A stretch of DNA of 64,000 nucleotides from Sphagnum compactum (Eukaryota; Bryophyta; Sphagnopsida; Sphagnales): positions 248,001 through 312,000 of the forward strand of contig OZ234503.1 of assembly GCA_965153455.1 (NCBI GenBank). The letters are read 5' to 3'. Shown here piece by piece: positions 59,434 to 64,000 of the stretch (position 1 is its first letter; every line of letters starts with the position of its first letter). Below the pieces are notes generated by a model. That model made no database searches and was not told the DNA's origin. It saw only the letters and a list, made by a program, of their open reading frames with translations. The translations under genes were made by a program, and so were the position numbers.

Positions 59434-59591
59434 GAGTTTCTGGTAAATTGCGGGCTGCCGGAACAGTCTTTCAGTCTAGTGGCGGGAGGCACTCTGTGAG
59501 TACAACAGTCATTTCACAGTTCATTATAATTTCGTCGTATAGTAGTTGTAACGCATTCAAGTGTTGCTAAAAAAGAAGAGAAACTCAAACC

Positions 59592-61084
59592 ATGATTGGG
59601 AAGAAAAAAGACATTGAAAAAACATTAGCAGAGAAGGCCAAAGCATTGCAAGATTTGGACAGTGGGATGTTTGTGAGAGCTTGTGCTACAAAGTATTCTG
59701 TCTTCGTTGGTACAATTGTCAACCGGAAAAAAAACAAGAGCGAGATTATAAGTTTTATTTTTGAATTCACAAGTTTTTCTCAGAAAAGACCTACGCGAGT
59801 CAACGGCAATAGGAAGGTCATACATGAAAAAGTTTACGAATGGTTTGTCAACGCTCGTTGTCGAAACCTTCCCGTTTCTGGCCCAATTTTGAAAACCAAA
59901 GCTTTACAAGTGGCGGCCAACATTGGTTTGAACGATTTCAGAGCATCAAATGGTAGGTTGGAGGCGTTTCGCAAGCGTCACTGTATACAATTCCGTTTGC
60001 TATCTAGAGAAAGCGCTGGCATGGACGAAAATGTCGTCAACCATTGGAAACAGAACATGCCCAACATTATTCAAGGCTATGATACAAGGGATATCTGGAA
60101 CGTGGACGAAACTGGACTTCTCGGGAAAGGTGTGCCAAATCGCAGCTTGGTACTGCAAGGAAAAAAGTGCAAAGCAGGCAAGTTGGCCAAGGAGAGACTT
60201 ACCATTGCTTTTCTCTGTGTAGCAACTGGTGAAAAATTTAAACCACTGGTGATTGGCAAGTCACAGATGCCACAAGCTTGCAACAAACAGTTGTCTCGTT
60301 GAATCATCTAGAAAGCAAACTCCAAATCATGGATGACAGGAACTATATTTCTGGAATATTTTCAAAAATTCAACACCAAAATGCAAATTGAGAACCGAAA
60401 GGCCTTTATTCTTCTTGACAACACTCCTTGTCATCCAGAAATGGAGCTTTCCAACGTCAAGCTTGTTTTCCTTCCACCAAACACCCATTTCTTTCCAACG
60501 TCAAGCTTGTTTTCCTTCCACCAAACACAACAGCAGGGACCTAACCTTTGGACTCTGGAATCATACAAAACTTTAAGGTTAAATATCGCAAGCAACTTCT
60601 TGAATTTCTTTTATCCCATGAAGACGTGACTGCTTTAGCTGATGTTATAAAAAAGGTAAATGTTGGTGACGTCGTTGACTAAGTCTCTCAAAGTTGGGAC
60701 CAAATCGTTGCTTTAACCATTAAAAACTGCTTCCGAAAGGCAAGTTTAAACGAAGGTGCAGCAGAACCAGAACAAGATGACCGACTAGCTCAAGCTCAAG
60801 AAGAGATGTTCCATCTTGCTAGAGTAGCAGGAATAGAAGTGGAGGAAGAAACTGTAATTGAGGATATTCCAACTTTTGATACTTTGGATGATGGTTGGGA
60901 AGAAGTGATCTTGTCTGTGCCACAGGTGGAACTTGAAATTGAAAAGAAAGAACCAGAAATTTTGCTACCTAAGCCAACGTTCACGGAAGCGTTAAAAGCA
61001 TTTCAAATTCTTTCGGATTTTACAATGTTGAGCAGCTGGATGAAGTCATTCCACTATTGTCACAAATGCGTAAGCATCTCGTAA
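59592..61084 (+). pseudogene. Tigger/pogo-type transposase (CENP-B HTH + DDE), disrupted
   Basis: The first 236 codons (59592-60302) include a helix-turn-helix part and the CENP-B/Tc5-type region (HEKVYEWFVNARCRN, AFRKRHCIQFRLLSRESA). The DDE domain follows with IWNVDETGLLGKG (first Asp) and KLAKERLTIAFLC. After a stop (60300-60302) the frame resumes with KAFILLDNTPCHPEM (second Asp). A 44-bp tandem duplication (60447-60534) then shifts the frame. The remainder, PLDSGIIQNFKVKYRKQLLEF, holds the third acidic position but contains a TAA before it and another near 60680. A long acidic tail ends near 61084. It is the JERKY/Tigger branch of Tc1/mariner. I cannot see flanking inverted repeats, so element ends are undefined. 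Confidence 0.85.
60447..60534 (+). repeat. Tandem duplication, 2 x 44 bp, inside the Tigger transposase
   Basis: CTTTCCAACGTCAAGCTTGT starts at 60447 and again at 60491, and both continue TTTCCTTCCACCAAACAC. Since 44 is not a multiple of three, the duplication shifts the frame and contributes to inactivation. Confidence 0.93.
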
Positions 61085-61140
61085 AACATCGAATGCAAAT
61101 GTCCAAAACTGTGACAATCGATCGGTTCTTTCACAAAACC

Positions 61141-61974
61141 CAATAAAACACCAATTTTACTGTCACTCTTAGAATGAACACCTTCTTATTTTGAACACTT
61201 TGAACTAAACATAGGGGTGTTCAATCCAGGCAGGTTTCATTGTACATGGTTTTTTAATTGGAAGAACCAAGCACAAACTATATGTGAAAAACCTCTTTTT
61301 TTTGTGTTTTTTTTAAGAATCAAAATTGGGACCAAAGGTTTTTTTTAAAAACAAGAGCCGCACAACATTAGTACAAACTCCAATTTTTGTTAGAGAGAAC
61401 CCACAAAGGGGAATGGGGCACAAAGGCCAGCCCTTCACAAATTAATCAACTCAAGAAAGTATAAAAGAAGGATGAAACATCAATTGAAGGTGTTGGTCTT
61501 CCTTTCTTTAGCAAAGATGTTTCAATGACACCGAATAAATTTAAAGTTGTCCCCCAAACTTATTTGCTTATTAGCATTTCTAATCAAGTGGGGCCTTTAA
61601 TTACGCCAAAGGGAGTCAATGAAAAGTTTAGGGTTGTCTTCACCAAGTCCCAACCTTTGTATGAAATTGAAAAGAGCTAGTTGTCTTAGATTTATATTTA
61701 TACTAGTGAGGCTGCATCTTTTGCATCTTTTGTCTAAATACCCAAAGAAATGAGCATTTGGTTAAAAAGACCATACTCTCTCAAGTCCCATAAAAAGGCT
61801 AGAGTGAACTAGCAGCCACCAATGCACTAGTTGACCATTATGTCCATTGGATGGGCTGTGTTTTTTCATTGGACGTAAAATGGGTTTCATCACATTCCAT
61901 TTCTTTTTGCTACTAACCATTGTATTTTTTTTTGGGGGGCTTGTTTTTTGTTGTTTTTTCCTTAGACCTGACCT
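61141..61974. other. Anonymous AT-rich spacer
   Basis: No gene is seen between the Tigger pseudogene and the TACC-derived tract. Open frames are short and low complexity, with T-rich runs at 61290-61345 and 61925-61955. Confidence 0.4.
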
Positions 61975-62510
61975 CACACATAGTTACCCTACTCACCTTC
62001 CTACCCTCATAAGTATTGTACCAACCTTGATACCTTACTAATTATCTGCTACTGACATAACTACCTTAATAATTAATTATCCTACTGACCTAACTATTAT
62101 ATTAACTACCTACCCTACTAACCTAACTACCATGTTAACTACATACCTTACTAACTTAACTTCCTTATTGACCTAACCATTGTACTAACTACCTACCCTA
62201 TTGACCTAGTTACATTACTATTTACCAACATTATATACATAACCACCCTATTGACATAAGTATTTTACAAACCTAATCACCTTGATAAGGTAACTTGTTT
62301 CCTACAAACTAACTTGCTTATCTACCTGGCTATTTTACTACTGTAACTTTCTTCCTACCTACTAACTTGCTTACCTACATGCGTACCTACTCTAAGAACC
62401 TATTTACCTTATTCCTTCAACTTCTTTTTTACTTACTAACTTGCCTACTAACCCAACTACCGACCTATATACCTACTATATGCACCCACCTTCTTATTTA
62501 CCATTATGTT
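61975..62510 (+). repeat. Degenerate TACC-derived satellite tract
   Basis: For about 530 bp the sequence is built from four-base steps such as TACC, TAAC, CTAC and TACT, for example CTAACTACCTACCCTACTAA and ACTAACTTGCTTACCTAC. No fixed longer period is clear. It looks like an old tetranucleotide array that has spread by slippage and mutation. Confidence 0.75.
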
Positions 62511-62539
62511 CACTTACCCCCCAACCCCTTAATCAAGGG

Positions 62540-64000
62540 TGGCCTTTCAATGAAAACCAAAGTTTATATGCAATACCTGCATGCAAGTTCATTTTGAAAT
62601 AATCCATAGGTGATTTAAACAACCTTAGGTGAATAACCAACTCTAAATGCAATACCCACATGTAAGGTCACTTCAAAATAAATGGTTTGGGTACCCAAAA
62701 TATGTTTATTTATATACCTAAATTCATTATGACAGTTAATTATCATGAATAATTATCAAAAATAATGATTTGAATAACTTATCAACATAAAAATGTAATC
62801 AAAATAATAAAATAAATATCAAATTATTAATTTGATTTTTAAATCTAAATTTTAATTATCTGAATAATTAAAGTTCAACCAAATAATCAGTTAATTAATA
62901 TTAAGAAATAAATGATTGTTTAAATATGATAATCAATCATTTATATTATCTTAAATATATTTCTAGTAATTCCTTAATTATGACATTTTTTATTGATACT
63001 TAGACTAAATTATTATGTCATATGAGTTTCATAAATATTAAAATGGAAACCTATATGCAAGTATTGCAAAAGATGTAAAAAAATCAACAACTGTTTATGA
63101 ACCTACATCTAGGTATTGCAATGGATGTAAAAAACCAACAAGTATTACGAGACCTATATGCGGGTATTAAAATAGTTGTAAAAAAACCAACAATTATTAT
63201 GAGACCTATATGGGAGTATTGTATATTTGAAATGGCCTTATGTAAATTATAATAGAAAGGATGTAGGTATTGCACAATGTTCATTTTGATCTTTATAAAC
63301 CTTAAACAAATTAATGTTACCCATTCATATGGGCCTACTTAAATTTTGATTCTTATATCTAAAGTACTAAGAAGATTATGAAAAAGGAGACAGATATGAT
63401 TAACCATATACCCATCAAACAAGTGTGACTAAAAGAAAATATTATATTGATCAAAAAATGTTAAAGAACCCAATGAAAAAAAAGGTTTTCTATCAAAGGA
63501 CCAAAGTTTAAAAATTGGGTACTCCAAAAAATGAAAGGGCTGAAAAAACCTAGCTAACTATATAAAGTGGAAACCCTAAACCATATCATTATTCACAATC
63601 ATATGTTTAGTTCGGTAAGCAACTACTACATGACGAACAGTGTATAAATGACGATGTTGCATTTCAACCTAAACTGCATTTGCAACAAATTTTTCCTTTG
63701 TTGTCTCCTAAACCCTATAAACACCCAAAAACCACCAAATTAAACCCTAATCCACCTTAAAACAAAATTATAAAAAAACATTAAACCTTGATTATTATTG
63801 TTTCGTACCTTGCATGAATCATTCTAGATTCATGGAAATCCAATACATTTCTTAACTATTATGTCCAACTTGCTTTATTGGATTCTCGATCCCAATTTTT
63901 GACATCCCATGCCATCTTCAATCGTTGTGCATATACAAAACGGGTGCATCAAATCATCTTTTGGAAATCTTTCTCCTTTTCCATCCGTGATGTTGCATTT
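62540..64000 (+). repeat. Right copy of the outer inverted repeat (runs off the window)
   Basis: Reverse complement of 2070-4395 without the solo LTR. The inner boundary is near the phrase GGGTGGCCTTTCAATG (about 62538-62553); the outer end lies beyond the window. It has the same 51-bp tandem array at about 63050-63225 and the intact target site TTTAAACAATC (reverse strand) near 62930 where the left copy has its LTR. Confidence 0.75.

Overview
The window looks like nuclear DNA of a land plant with a repeat-rich, AT-rich genome. I infer a non-flowering lineage (moss, other bryophyte, fern or lycophyte), but nothing here proves which. The plant signals are a type-B response-regulator receiver domain, an aldo/keto reductase of the plastid-targeted At2g27680 type, GT-AG introns, a plant-style TAA-flanked MITE, and BED/DUF659 hAT and Tigger-type transposases. 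I see no rRNA, complete tRNA, CRISPR or bacterial operon structure.

Layout. 1-2.07 kb: no recognisable gene. 2.07-4.40 kb: an AT-rich repeat, present again inverted at 62.54-64.0 kb, and split on the left by an 822-bp solo LTR. 5.16-9.65 kb (minus): a broken, inverted duplicate of the gene pair at 43.5-48.4 kb, carrying part of a TPR-CHAT gene and the last three exons of the reductase. 9.7-16.9 kb: no recognised genes. 16.9-22.0 kb (plus): a decayed open-reading element with four C2H2-like zinc fingers, a module ending in a GHF/GHS-type signature, a RecQ-like helicase and a C-terminal zinc knuckle, an architecture I associate with fungal OrsD/RecQ (telomere-linked-helicase-like) proteins. 22.6-23.5 kb (minus): a truncated type-B response regulator. 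24.04-26.82 kb: a hAT element with both terminal inverted repeats and an 8-bp target duplication. 28.7-33.8 kb: degenerate arrays of C-runs in A-rich DNA, plus a pyrimidine-rich block at 29.4-30.4 kb. 37.2-39.1 kb: an almost pure C/T block ending in an 89-bp tandem repeat.

The gene-bearing core is 40.87-51.82 kb (plus). An eight-exon aldo/keto reductase is followed by a six-exon TPR-CHAT gene. My exon models keep frame across every junction: 1149 nt for the reductase and 3342 nt (1113 residues) for the TPR-CHAT protein. The latter keeps both the His and Cys of a CHAT (caspase-like, clan CD) peptidase. A 648-bp solo LTR lies between the two genes, and an exact-looking 266-bp tandem duplication sits across a splice donor of the CHAT gene. 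The two genes were duplicated together as genomic DNA with introns. The duplicate has decayed, and the TPR part differs more between copies than the reductase exons and flanks do.

51.8-62.5 kb: a possible unidentified minus-strand gene (52.5-56.8 kb), a local repeat family, a 376-bp Tourist-like MITE, a Tigger/pogo transposase pseudogene (59.6-61.1 kb) and a degenerate TACC-derived tract. The strongest leads are the intact plant TPR-CHAT protease and the fungal-type OrsD/RecQ element.
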